From the NCBI GenBank assembly GCA_964023205.1, contig OZ026840.1:27098064-27162063 (forward strand): a stretch of DNA of 64,000 nt, in the 5' to 3' direction. The DNA comes from Lutraria lutraria. Lineage: Eukaryota; Mollusca; Bivalvia; Venerida; Mactridae. The notes under the pieces were generated by a model, which saw only the letters and a program-made list of their open reading frames with translations, was not told the origin of the DNA and did not search any database. How positions within the stretch are numbered: the stretch's first letter is position 1; each line of letters begins with the position of its first letter. Of this stretch, positions 25,161-33,557 are shown piece by piece. The position numbers were made by a program, and so were the translations under genes.

Positions 25161-25417
25161 CGGTCTTTCGTACAAAAGTATTAACGTCGATATGCTACCG
25201 TAATATTAAAACAACAAAGTTTTCATGTTAACTCTGTTGTTTATATTTTAAAGATAACAACATTTCATGATAATTATTTTTTTACAATCAATAATATATA
25301 GTACCGGTATTGATTTGTTACATACATTTTTCACACCACAATAAAAGCTGTGCTGTGAGTAATATGTATTTTACAATACTTAATAATCGGTTGATATACA
25401 GAACATGACACGTTCAA

Positions 25418-25684
25418 TCACGTACAGTTAGCAGGGTACAAGTACCACGTGATATCCTGGCTTGGTTCATCAATGTCATGACGACTTAATGCCAGATTTA
25501 TATGGTTGACATGTAAGCCTCTGCTCGCTGTATTTTCAGCGCAACATGTAGTAATAACCTTTGCGTCCGATGACAAGTTTAGTTTTTCGTAAAAGATTTT
25601 TAGCGACTTCACAACGACTTCATTCTCACTGAAAACCAATTTTTTTTCTCCACATCCATAACAAACATAATAAATTTCGCTCAT
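25418..25684 (-). CDS. Hypothetical 88-aa protein inside the outer inverted-repeat element
   Basis: ATG-initiated minus-strand frame, MSEIYYVCYGCGEKK..., with one CxxC pair near the start, a predicted mixed helix/strand body and a Cys-rich middle (TTCCAEN). It lies between the IS3EU-like insertion and the right 518-bp arm, so it may be a remnant exon of the outer element. No family is recognised, and the frame could be open by chance. Confidence 0.3.
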   Translation of the reverse strand: MSEIYYVCYGCGEKKLVFSENEVVVKSLKIFYEKLNLSSDAKVITTCCAENTASRGLHVNHINLALSRHDIDEPSQDITWYLYPANCT

Positions 25685-26967
25685 GTTGGAGCATCAGAAA
25701 CTGCGTAAGGCTAACATATTTTTTTTTTAGCACTTTTCGTCCGAGACATTCCTGCGTGTGTTTACTAACTCTGGATGTTGTTATCTGTCCGCAAAACCAC
25801 ATACACTAGGAAAAGGCGTATTTTTGAATGATGACTTTTGAGTTTTACTGAACTTCAACACCCACTGACTTTTCGGCGAAATTTATACACTTCTTTGTCG
25901 AGTGACAAACCGTCGTCGTGTGTCTTGAAATTAATCTGATTTAGTTCAGTATTCGATAAATGTGACAATCAAGAATATAAAATTTATTAGCGGTGTCAAC
26001 TGAAAATAATGGTGTGCAGCGCGCTGTAAATAAATGATCTACCAAATTAGTAAAAAATCCATGCAGAACTCTGGTTGTCATAGCAAGTTAGCAACCAATA
26101 GGAAAATCTTTAAAAAAAATCTTAACTAGTCAGAAACAACAATATCTACAACATAGATACTTGGTTTGTACATGTAGCATTATCTAGTAGACCTCTACCA
26201 GGTTCATTCAAATTATAGGCATGGAGTAAAAATTGGCCCCGTCCCGGGGTTACTTGATTTTACATACAACCATAAACATATGAAATCTTTTAAAATCTTT
26301 TTGTCCGAAGCAAGTCCTTGAGCTATGATATTTTGCGTGAAACATTGTCTAGCAGACATCTACCAAGTTTGTTCAAATGATGGCCCCGGGATCAATATTT
26401 TTGATAATAGTCTTTTCTTCTTGTGAGCGATTACAGGTTAAAAGGTAAGATGTAAAAGGATAGTTTATAGTCTGAAATTTATTTTCATATTCAACCGACT
26501 TTCACAAGTTACCCCCTGATCACTTGGTTATAGGCAAGTTCGAGAGTCGCGAGATATTTTTTTAAACCGTAACTTTCCAATTACGCGCACTCGCATTTTG
26601 TCTATATACACTCAGCTTGTATGAAAAATGCGTTAGTGACATTTTCCCCGTCATTATGTGCATTACATTCGTGTCCTAACGCAGTAACTGTTTGTAAATT
26701 GCACATTTGTATGTGCATTCAACCTGACCTTGTGGCGTGTACAAATATAAACAAAAACGAACATGTACATCTTCGAACATACAGTGTTTTGGATTTTTTC
26801 TCTTCACAATAATAGTTTTCGTACATCGATGTCTTCATCGTCAAGTTAAAGTATAAATCAGACGATCAACCCTTAGATAATACAACCAAATTTGATGAAT
26901 ATTGCTCCAACCAAACGTTGTCTTTATATGCAGAAGGATTGACGCCATTTTGGCATGGTATAACTTT
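25685..26967. other. Non-coding interior of the outer element
   Basis: No gene seen. Ordinary AT-rich sequence without clear repeats. Confidence 0.4.
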
Positions 26968-27485
26968 AGGAAACGTTCCGATACTGAAAAAAGTAGCCTG
27001 AAGAGGTATCGATTTTTTCGCTTAATGTGTAGATAAATGAATGTTTTACATAATGTTAATTTTTGAAAAACTTCTACCACGGCGTTTTAGCTACATTTGC
27101 ATTTATCTGAATATTTTACGTCGAAAAGACGTCCCCATAATGACGCTTTGACGTCAATTAATTACCGACACGCCGGGCGGTCATGGATATTCAAAGCATT
27201 GATGATGATCACTCGGTAGACCACAGCATTCGCTCATCCACAAAGTTCGAATTTTCAATTTATGACAATTTATAGCAAAGCTACAAGGGGAAAAGTACAA
27301 CGAGTCGTTCACATAACTGGTGCCGCTAGATGGCGTTTTAACGTCGTTTAGTTGCTAGGTTACCGACGTCAAACAGTAAAAAGAACAATATTTTCGTAAG
27401 CACTGCTACTTCAGGTATAATCCCTCCAAATTTCATGCCATTCTAACAAACTTTCTTTTTTGCCGAGCAACACCGCGAACTACCT
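26968..27485 (-). repeat. Outer inverted repeat, right arm
   Basis: Inverse copy of 17968-18486, with only a few substitutions. It ends CGCGAACTACCT followed by TA. The pair bounds a 9.5-kb composite element. Without the nested insertion the interior would be about 2 kb. Confidence 0.85.
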
Positions 27486-27925
27486 TAGTATGCGACCTTT
27501 CCTTGACGTCATGGGTCAAAAAATCGATTTTTCTCCGATTGTTCTGAAATTTTGTACAATGGTAGTATAGCATGTTCTTCGATTTTTGTTTGTTTTATTA
27601 TATTTCTGTTTTCCGCCCCGTTTCCTAGCAACGCGACGTCAAATGCCAGCGGTATAAAATCGACGTTTTACATAAATAATTGGTTCAAACATACCGCTAT
27701 TGTAATTTCGAATACATCAACTTCTAGCTCTCTATCTGCGGAAGTAGTGTATGGCGGTACCCTGGGACCATTTGCACCCATTTTGGTCCCCAAAGTAAAC
27801 AAAATTGTGACAAATTAGGACAAATTGGAAATCAATGTTGTACCCCAAAATAGTATGAATTGAATTTTAGGAATGTTCTGGGACCATTGTTTTGTGTGTG
27901 TGTATAGACTTAGACAATGAGAGAA
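27486..27925. other. Spacer between the inverted-repeat element and the Polinton
   Basis: No convincing gene. The plus-strand frame at 27552-27818 is Ser/Thr/Asn-rich without domain features. The true left terminus of the Polinton lies somewhere here; no long terminal inverted repeat could be recognised. Confidence 0.4.
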
Positions 27926-27985
27926 TTTTCTTTCGAAAAGACATGGTGGCCCTGAAAAGGGCCGTTGGTGGTCCTGAAAAGGACC
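27926..27985 (-). terminator. Tandem histone-type 3' stem-loops plus HDE-like block (left end)
   Basis: Read on the minus strand, GGTCCTTTTCAGGACC (27970-27985) begins 12 nt after the stop of the 155-aa gene. GGCCCTTTTCAGGGCC (27948-27963) follows at a 22-bp period. Each has a 6-bp stem, a TTTC loop, an AACGG lead or CCAACGG spacer and ACCA after the stem, as in metazoan replication-dependent histone mRNAs. CGAAAGAAAA, close to the U7-pairing histone downstream element, lies about 13 nt further. No AATAAA is present. 3' end formation by SLBP/U7 processing is the inference. Confidence 0.8.
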
Positions 27986-27997
27986 GTTGGTGGTTTT

Positions 27998-28465
27998 TTA
28001 AACCGTGTTTGCTGACTGATCTGGTTGGGTACATAGTTCGCATTGGCAGTCTGGTGGGGGATAGCAGAGCCTGCATGTTAGATCCCCACAGGACCATTCC
28101 TGTACTGGTGGTTGTTCCGTGTACTCAACTTGAGCGGTAGAGCGCCAATGCTCTTCTTCTTGTTCCCGTTGTCTATTTGCCGTTCGTTCCCGAGCATCTC
28201 GCTGCCTTTCTCTGACTTGATCTCGAAATTGCTCTCGCATTTGAGATAATTCTTCTCTATGATGAAATCGATTGGTTTCAATGGTATTCAAAGTCTCACC
28301 AATGAATTGAAGATCACGTTCCCTTTTTCTAACAATGCTAGCCGCTAAGCGACTGATTGAACGCCATACCCTGCTCTGTTTTTCAGTCAGTTGTTTTGCT
28401 GTTTTGAGTTCATTGAATAAAGCCTCCATCTTGAGCGTTTGAGTTCTCAGAATGAAATGAGGCAT
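27998..28465 (-). CDS. Left-end coiled-coil protein with C-terminal Cys cluster (155 aa)
   Basis: The frame is open further upstream, but the first ATG is at 28465 (MPHFILRTQTLK...). Residues about 15-110 are charged and heptad-like, rich in Arg, Glu and Gln (REREQ..., REELSQMREQFRDQVRERQRD), predicting a long helix or coiled coil. The C-terminal 40 residues hold Cys pairs (CGDLTCRLC ... CQCELC) that could bind zinc. No family is recognised. It is the last gene at the left end, separate from the protease transcript, with its own CRE-rich upstream region and histone-type stem-loops for a 3' end. The 107-aa gene at the opposite end has the same plan (coiled coil, acidic part, terminal Cys cluster), so the two may be functional counterparts. 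Confidence 0.7.
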   Translation of the reverse strand: MPHFILRTQTLKMEALFNELKTAKQLTEKQSRVWRSISRLAASIVRKRERDLQFIGETLNTIETNRFHHREELSQMREQFRDQVRERQRDARERTANRQREQEEEHWRSTAQVEYTEQPPVQEWSCGDLTCRLCYPPPDCQCELCTQPDQSANTV

Positions 28466-28499
28466 TGTAAGTATTGTATGGCCCACTCCCGTGGTTGGA

Positions 28500-28547
28500 T
28501 GACGTCATATTGCTTGGATGACGTCACCCTAGGGTTGGATGGCGTCA
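28500..28547 (-). promoter_or_regulatory. Triple CRE/ATF-like sites upstream of the 155-aa gene
   Basis: TGACGTCA occurs at 28500-28507 and 28519-28526, and TGGCGTCA at 28540-28547, each in a GGTTGGATGACGTCA-like context with 19-21 bp spacing. They lie 35-82 bp upstream of the ATG at 28465. Palindromic CRE sites bind ATF/CREB bZIP factors, and adenovirus early promoters use the same site. No TATA box was seen. Confidence 0.6.
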
Positions 28548-28628
28548 CGCGCCGATGCATGTGCGGAGCTTGATTTTTATGAACTTAGAAAAAAGACAAC
28601 AGACACCTAGTTTCAGTTTTTCTAAACT

Positions 28629-28634
28629 TTTATT
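28629..28634 (-). terminator. Poly(A) signal AATAAA for the protease end of the late gene cluster
   Basis: The minus strand reads AATAAA about 50 nt after the protease stop at 28684. This contrasts with the stem-loop ends of the terminal genes. Confidence 0.6.
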
Positions 28635-28683
28635 TTTGTAACAAGAAACAAGAAACTACATGAAACAGTAACATTGTTTACAT

Positions 28684-29274
28684 TTAATGATCACCATAAA
28701 GAGTTGTATTTCTATGTATGATACTATGATACAAACGTCTGTGACCTTCTGGTCTAGAGTTACGTTGAGCAAAACACTTTTGTCCACATTTATTCACATA
28801 TTGAGCATGCATGTAATAAGTACCATAATATTGTTGAAACCAATGCGTCACATAAGTGTCATTTTTTCCATACATGTCCGGTTTGAATCGGGTTAACAGT
28901 ATCTGGTTCAAGTCACATTCACGTGAGATAAAATCCAAAGCGAATAGACAATACACACCACACACCGGTAACATATCGCCTTGTATTCTCATGGCATTCC
29001 ACAGATAAGTTTTGTTGGCATGTTTTTTCACAAAGGATATAATCTCTTCGAAAGGTGGTAATCCGTAGGAATCAAAGTACACTGCTTTATTGTCTTTTAA
29101 ATAAAGAGCCACCCAGTGTTCTCCAGGTTGATTCCCGTTATGGGTATTCACAATATAGGCTTTCACGTCATGCGGTTTCTCTGAAGGTAATTGATCTTTA
29201 GCACAAACACGTGCACGTAGTGGTTTTAATAACGGTGAATGATCTAATAGGTATTGTAGTTCATTCGTCTCCAT
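28684..29274 (-). CDS. Adenain-like (ULP1-type) cysteine maturation protease
   Basis: A 196-aa protein is obtained with the start at 29274; the longer frame up to 29391 overlaps the upstream gene and is unlikely. The catalytic order matches the adenovirus protease/ULP1 (C5/C48) class: His53 in GEHWVALYL, Asp68 in VYFDSYG, an oxyanion-hole Gln98, and Cys105 in PVCGVYCLFAL. Length is close to adenain (about 200 aa). Its job would be cleaving capsid and core precursors in assembly. Its start overlaps the stop of the 154-aa gene by 14 bp, and an AATAAA lies 50 nt downstream. All catalytic residues are present, so it appears intact. Confidence 0.92.
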   Translation of the reverse strand: METNELQYLLDHSPLLKPLRARVCAKDQLPSEKPHDVKAYIVNTHNGNQPGEHWVALYLKDNKAVYFDSYGLPPFEEIISFVKKHANKTYLWNAMRIQGDMLPVCGVYCLFALDFISRECDLNQILLTRFKPDMYGKNDTYVTHWFQQYYGTYYMHAQYVNKCGQKCFAQRNSRPEGHRRLYHSIIHRNTTLYGDH

Positions 29275-29725
29275 AATGCCAATTTCTGTTGACACGTTCA
29301 GCCCAAACACTGATCCACTGATCAATGAACTGATTCTGAGTGAGTTCTTCTTTAAACTGAATCCATAATCGACACGCGTCTCCTTTTTCACTATCGGTCA
29401 AGGTCACTAATTCAGGATACCACTTTTCCATGACATTGAACACGTCCAAACGTTGAATCGCTTTTTGAATGTAAAGTTCTGTCCACTCTTCCGTATTCGT
29501 GTATAAGCAGAGTACATGTTGTACTTGACTAGGATGATTCACTCGACAACCATAACAGTCTTTATGCACTTGATTATAAATTAAAGATTGGAGTGCTTCT
29601 GTGACGTGATGATTCAAACACTCTTGTAAAAAGTCCGTCTTTGAACTTGTACAACAAGGATACGCCAATAACTTCATTTCGTAATCTTGTCCTTTTTCCA
29701 GGTGTTCAATATCCATGTCTTCCAT
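29261..29725 (-). CDS. Polinton hypothetical protein, 154 aa
   Basis: An intact ATG frame between the capsid protein and the protease, 9 bp from the first and overlapping the second. It contains several Cys (LLAYPCCTSS, KDCYGCRVN) and a Trp-rich acidic C-terminal half (WTELYIQ, RLWIQF, WISVWAERVNRNW). No family recognised. Position between capsid and protease suggests a virion or assembly role, but nothing in the sequence proves it. Confidence 0.75.
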   Translation of the reverse strand: MEDMDIEHLEKGQDYEMKLLAYPCCTSSKTDFLQECLNHHVTEALQSLIYNQVHKDCYGCRVNHPSQVQHVLCLYTNTEEWTELYIQKAIQRLDVFNVMEKWYPELVTLTDSEKGDACRLWIQFKEELTQNQFIDQWISVWAERVNRNWHYGDE

Positions 29726-29734
29726 CTTAATAAT

Positions 29735-31033
29735 CTAATAATCTAGAAGTACTTCTCTGAATTGATTGATTTCAATTTGATTGTCGTATTCCGCAAATAC
29801 AATCACGTTGATGGCTTGTGCAAGTGCTGTTCCAAAGTGAAATTCCAATCTCAGATTGCCCGTTTTTATAGGATGGAGTTGACCTTCCTCGCAACCTTGA
29901 TCTGCTGTCAAGTCCAACCCCCAGAGTGTGTATCCGTTCCGATAATCATTCATGCTCAATCCAAATGAACGATTGAGACCAAGAGCTCCTGTCGCTTGAT
30001 AGAGTGACATGTAGGATCTTAGAACTTCTCCCGTTTCAAAATTGGGTTGAAACGCTTTGTTATGAATACTTTTTCCGTCAATGCTGACTTCTAGATGATT
30101 CAGTGTAAAATGACGGAACTCAAAGGGGTTGGTAGCCATGTCTCCATTCATGTCTCCATTTCTTACCATACCGATGATAAGACGTTTTGGCAATTGACCT
30201 TGAAATAAATGATCTTCAATCTTGGATCGTTGACCGTTAGGAATCGTAAATGTTTTTACTTCAGTTCGTCGGATGGGGATTTTCATGTTATGTTGAGCAA
30301 TCTGTTGATTGAGTTGATTGGCTACCACTGGCAGTAAATCTACTGTTCTTACATTGAATCCTGCTTCTAGAAACTTGATTTTAGCCGGTGAAGTACTCAT
30401 GAGACAGAATTGAGGTGACGCTTTGTTTAGTCTTAAGCGTATTTCCATACCATTGGGTAAATATTTATCTTGCATCATCAGATCCAAATGAAGCCGTCCA
30501 CATAGTTCCACCACACAACTTTGATGGACACGAGCACGTCTCTTACCATAGCCCTTGTTATTCCCGTCATGTACTTTTTCGAGCATATGACCAGCGGTGT
30601 CTTCAGCCCATAACTCTAGCGCCTGAAGCTGAGTGTCTTTACAGCTTGAGGTGAAGGAGAGTAAATTTTCTATGTATGCCCGATAGCCATACGTGTCCGC
30701 ATTGCTGGTGATCAGTTTATTATTCAGATACACATCAATGCTTGAGAACATGCTGTGAAAGAAATTGTTGACGGTAGCAATTTCACTGTCGGCCGCTAGG
30801 TCTGTACCATCTGACTGTATAATTTTGAGTTTTAGGTACAGGTAAGATTGATTCAGATCTGTCCATTTTTCTGTCTGTGCAGGAATCACAAATTCAATCG
30901 GAGCATTATTGTCCAGGGCAGAAATGGGATAATGCTCAGTCCATTGACCTTCTTGCATGGCTGTCATGGTAGGTGGCACAACAGACACATCCAACTCTGT
31001 CTTACTACATTCACAGGAACCGTGTTGCATCAT
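29735..31033 (-). CDS. Major capsid protein, double-jelly-roll (hexon-like)
   Basis: The 432-aa frame begins with two Met codons and is uninterrupted. It is rich in strand-forming sequence. Hallmarks shared with Polinton/adintovirus capsid proteins include a WTDLNQSYLYLKLKI strand region, VNNFFHSMFSSIDVYLNNK, and a LPNGMEIRLRLNK block. It would form the hexameric capsomers of an icosahedral particle. It lies between the pX-like protein (2-bp gap) and the 154-aa gene. The fold assignment is from remembered family patterns; a structure prediction would settle it. The acidic Cys-containing N-terminus (HGSCECSKTE) is unusual and may be a processed arm. Confidence 0.82.
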   Translation of the reverse strand: MMQHGSCECSKTELDVSVVPPTMTAMQEGQWTEHYPISALDNNAPIEFVIPAQTEKWTDLNQSYLYLKLKIIQSDGTDLAADSEIATVNNFFHSMFSSIDVYLNNKLITSNADTYGYRAYIENLLSFTSSCKDTQLQALELWAEDTAGHMLEKVHDGNNKGYGKRRARVHQSCVVELCGRLHLDLMMQDKYLPNGMEIRLRLNKASPQFCLMSTSPAKIKFLEAGFNVRTVDLLPVVANQLNQQIAQHNMKIPIRRTEVKTFTIPNGQRSKIEDHLFQGQLPKRLIIGMVRNGDMNGDMATNPFEFRHFTLNHLEVSIDGKSIHNKAFQPNFETGEVLRSYMSLYQATGALGLNRSFGLSMNDYRNGYTLWGLDLTADQGCEEGQLHPIKTGNLRLEFHFGTALAQAINVIVFAEYDNQIEINQFREVLLDY

Positions 31034-31035
31034 GA

Positions 31036-31401
31036 TTAATCGAAAATATCAAGAGGTCTGGCCTGCTTAACTCGGCGATGATGAAGTTTCGAATGAGGTC
31101 TTTTCTTGACTGGTTTGCTCTTTATACGTCTTTTAGGGCTGGCCACGGCACGTAGTAAGGATTCACACACATCTTTTAATACAGAGGCTCCACGTTTTCG
31201 TATTACTTGTTTAACGTTTGATCCTGTCAAGATATCTTTCATAGCGGCTTTTCCTTGCTGGAGTCCTTCTTTTTTCAAGGTGTGTACTCCAGATTTCACA
31301 AATGGATTTAGTAAAGGCATAATTCTTTTCATGGCTTTCTTAAACATGGATCCAAGTCCGTGTCCATATTGTCGAGGTTGACCTTGGTAAGTAGGTATCA
31401 T
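31036..31401 (-). CDS. Small basic virion protein, adenovirus pX/pVI-like
   Basis: This 121-aa protein starts MIPTYQGQPRQYGHGLGSMFKKAMKR: a short Gly/Gln-rich lead, an amphipathic basic helix and a hydrophobic PLLNPFV. It ends in a strongly basic tail (SPKRRIKSKPVKKRPHSKLHHRR). The G.GLGS.F....R...PLL pattern is typical of the pX/pVI-like core or membrane-lytic peptides encoded beside capsid genes in Polintons and adenovirids. It likely binds packaged DNA or disrupts membranes after protease cleavage. The ATG overlaps the stop of the minor capsid gene (ATGA). Confidence 0.72.
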   Translation of the reverse strand: MIPTYQGQPRQYGHGLGSMFKKAMKRIMPLLNPFVKSGVHTLKKEGLQQGKAAMKDILTGSNVKQVIRKRGASVLKDVCESLLRAVASPKRRIKSKPVKKRPHSKLHHRRVKQARPLDIFD

Positions 31402-32217
31402 TGTCTTTGACGTAGGTGTAGTTTCACCATAGACTTCCCATGAATAAACTGAATAGACTGGCCAGTGTCACCCCTTATATGGATAGTGATGGTGTCAAAG
31501 TCGGCTTTAGCCAGTGGTACATAGTGTAAATTCAAGAACTCGAAATGAATATGGGGGTTAGTTCCTGCTTTCGTTCTCGGATCAAATGGAGCTACACGTA
31601 AGATGGGGGCTTCTATGTTTCCCAAATAGGTATAAGACGCAAGGTCGGAATAAACAAACAAATGATTATGACCCATGTTAATATCTACGCCATGAGGAAA
31701 CGGTTCCGGAGTGTCTATCAGGGGCTCCACCCAGTTTAATAAACATGTGAGGATGAAACTGAATGCCTAGTTGATCCGAACTGTCCAGTTTTGCGCGTTT
31801 ACTTTGTCCTGAAAAACCCATGGTAAATCGAAGGCCTTTCTGTTTAAATATTTTACCTAATTGATCTTTCACGGTAAAGTCAATCGTCTCGATCAAATGT
31901 TGGGGTGTGACATAAGTTCCTATAGGAATACAAAGTCGTACACCTTTTTCTTCTTTATTGGGGAGAGTACAATAGGTCTCAAAGTTTTCTAAGGCCTTAC
32001 CCAGGACAGGATCATGTGTGACAATGTAGAAATGTCGCTCTTCTTCAGTGACATTAATGACCTAACTAGGAACAATCATTTCCACTAAGGCAATTTCCCA
32101 ATCTTGTTTATTGAGATGGATGGGTTTTGCCAGTTTGGTACGAAAACAACATTGCGTATTGTCTTGGAATAAATCCATAGAGCTATCACTCATGAGTGTG
32201 ATGTAAAACGAACTCAT
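31398..32217 (-). pseudogene. Minor capsid protein (penton-like, single jelly-roll), disrupted
   Basis: Coding signal starts at ATG 32217 with the N-terminal pattern of Polinton penton proteins (a short strand, Ser-rich turn, then a W-E-I-A-L-V-E block). It continues through 31896-31678 and finishes in another frame at 31398. Two breaks are visible: an in-frame TAG about 50 codons in (near 32060) and a frameshift near 31720. The reading frame on both sides stays protein-like, so damage is recent or an assembly error. It normally forms the five-fold vertex of the capsid. Its start overlaps the membrane protein's stop (ATGA), preserving the operon-like packing. Confidence 0.7.
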
Positions 32218-32459
32218 GTTGATTTAGGTTTATTGAATTTCAAGGAGGGATTCGGTAGAATATAACCTAGAGAACTACTTAAAAGCAGAAGCCACAATTC
32301 TCGATCGGGTCGTTGAAAACACAAATTAAATAGCGATACGGTAATAATAATAAATACCACTACAATTTGTGACAAAAAAGTGACCTTATTTTTGGGTTCA
32401 CACAATTTGGTTTGCTCTGAGGCAGTCACTACCACACTGGCCGTATCGGTTTGAGACAT
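32214..32459 (-). CDS. Small two-segment membrane protein, 81 aa
   Basis: The ATG at 32459 (MSQTDTASVV) is preferred; the longer frame opens with TTG and enters the integrase's upstream spacer. Two hydrophobic segments lie at residues 28-47 (FLSQIVVVFIIITVSLF) and 54-68 (ELWLLLLSSSLGYIL), followed by a PNPSLKF motif and a basic end. Small membrane proteins of this form are frequent in Polintons. Function is unknown; association with a virion membrane or host membranes is a guess. Confidence 0.7.
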   Translation of the reverse strand: MSQTDTASVVVTASEQTKLCEPKNKVTFLSQIVVVFIIITVSLFNLCFQRPDRELWLLLLSSSLGYILPNPSLKFNKPKST

Positions 32460-32478
32460 GATGTATTTATTAACCAGT

Positions 32479-33552
32479 TCAAACGAGATGGGATTCGGGA
32501 ATCCAACTGTCAAATTTCGAAGGATAACCTTTCCAATGTACTTTAATTTCTCGTCTTCCGTCTACCTTACTCTGGCGATGTGCGAGCACTGATTCAATTT
32601 CATAGATAGCATCATCTTTTATAACCTGTACTTCAGAGAAATAAAACGAACCCAAAATGGGTTCTCCGTCTAAATCAGTCAATTTCACAGTAGCAGGAGA
32701 GGTCTTTTTGACTTGGATCACTTTAAACAGTTCAGTGGTCCAGTTGGGTAGATAACCTTTATCAAATGTACGTTTTGTTTTATTGATACGAACAATATCT
32801 CCCACATGAAGGGTCGTCGACGCTTTTTTTCTTGATTTTCCATACAAGGTCAAGGCCACTTGAGATTCGTTATTCTCATTTACGGATACGGGTGCCATTT
32901 GTATACTACGATGAACACGATGATTATAGGCATGCACGAGATCAGGCAATACCTGAATATACCTTCGTGTTTTATGATGCGTAAAGTATTTCCACATGCG
33001 TGATTTTAAGGTCCGTTGAAAACGTTCCACTATACTAGCCTTCGTTTCTGGGTTTTCAGTCGTAAAATAATGAATCCCTACTTTGTCTAAAAACTGTTGA
33101 AACCTTTGATTCTTGAATTCTGTTCCTTTATCGGTTTGCAACGCTTTAGGTTGTCTCGTTTTAAGAATAGAGCGAAACGCTTCCACCAATGTGAGCCCCG
33201 TTTTATCCTTGAGGGGAACGACCCAAGCATATTTTGAAAACACGTCAATGACACACAACAAATATCGATAAGGGGTGTTGTACTGAGCCAGGGATTGCAT
33301 GTCTGCCAAATCAGCTTGCCATTGATGATCAATACCACCCACAATCGTTTTCCGTCTCGAGAATGCCCTACGGATAGGTTTGTGCAGGGTATAGGTCTTT
33401 TGTCCCTTCAACCAGGATCGCACTTGACTTGGCGTAATGGATTTCAGTTGAGTTCGAGCTGCTGTAGTAAGACGTTCTACCCCACCAAAACCAGCCGGAT
33501 GATGGGGATCATAATAAATCTGATGTAACAGACTGTCTACCTTTTTGTTCAT
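32479..33552 (-). CDS. Retroviral-type integrase (rve) with C-terminal chromodomain
   Basis: The true start is the ATG at 33552; the upstream extension would begin with GTG. The DDE core is complete: Asp81 in WQADLADM, Asp141 in ALQTDKGTEF, and Glu176 in ASIVERFQRTLK, a D,D35E spacing. The N-terminus lacks a clear HHCC finger. An SH3-like region (VGDIVRINK) and a chromodomain (YEIESVLAHR ... VHWKGYPSKFDSWIPESHL) end the 357-aa protein. It inserts the linear element DNA into the chromosome, and the chromodomain may steer insertion toward particular chromatin. The gene ends 20 bp before the membrane-protein start. It appears fully functional. Confidence 0.95.
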   Translation of the reverse strand: MNKKVDSLLHQIYYDPHHPAGFGGVERLTTAARTQLKSITPSQVRSWLKGQKTYTLHKPIRRAFSRRKTIVGGIDHQWQADLADMQSLAQYNTPYRYLLCVIDVFSKYAWVVPLKDKTGLTLVEAFRSILKTRQPKALQTDKGTEFKNQRFQQFLDKVGIHYFTTENPETKASIVERFQRTLKSRMWKYFTHHKTRRYIQVLPDLVHAYNHRVHRSIQMAPVSVNENNESQVALTLYGKSRKKASTTLHVGDIVRINKTKRTFDKGYLPNWTTELFKVIQVKKTSPATVKLTDLDGEPILGSFYFSEVQVIKDDAIYEIESVLAHRQSKVDGRREIKVHWKGYPSKFDSWIPESHLV

Positions 33553-33557
33553 GTTGT

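Larger units (their letters stand above)
18735..25172 (+). mobile_element. IS3EU-like DNA transposon with 6-bp target duplication
   Basis: Both ends read TACGAAAGACCGGTGGTGACATTTC inward, and the terminal match continues for more than 60 bp. CAAAAG sits directly outside both ends (18729-18734 and 25173-25178), a clean 6-bp duplication. As I recall, the IS3EU superfamily makes 6-bp duplications and has TAY termini, which agrees with the IS3-like integrase gene inside. Subterminal minisatellite arrays follow both ends. The element lies inside the 518-bp inverted repeat pair, so it inserted into an older element. Confidence 0.8.
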
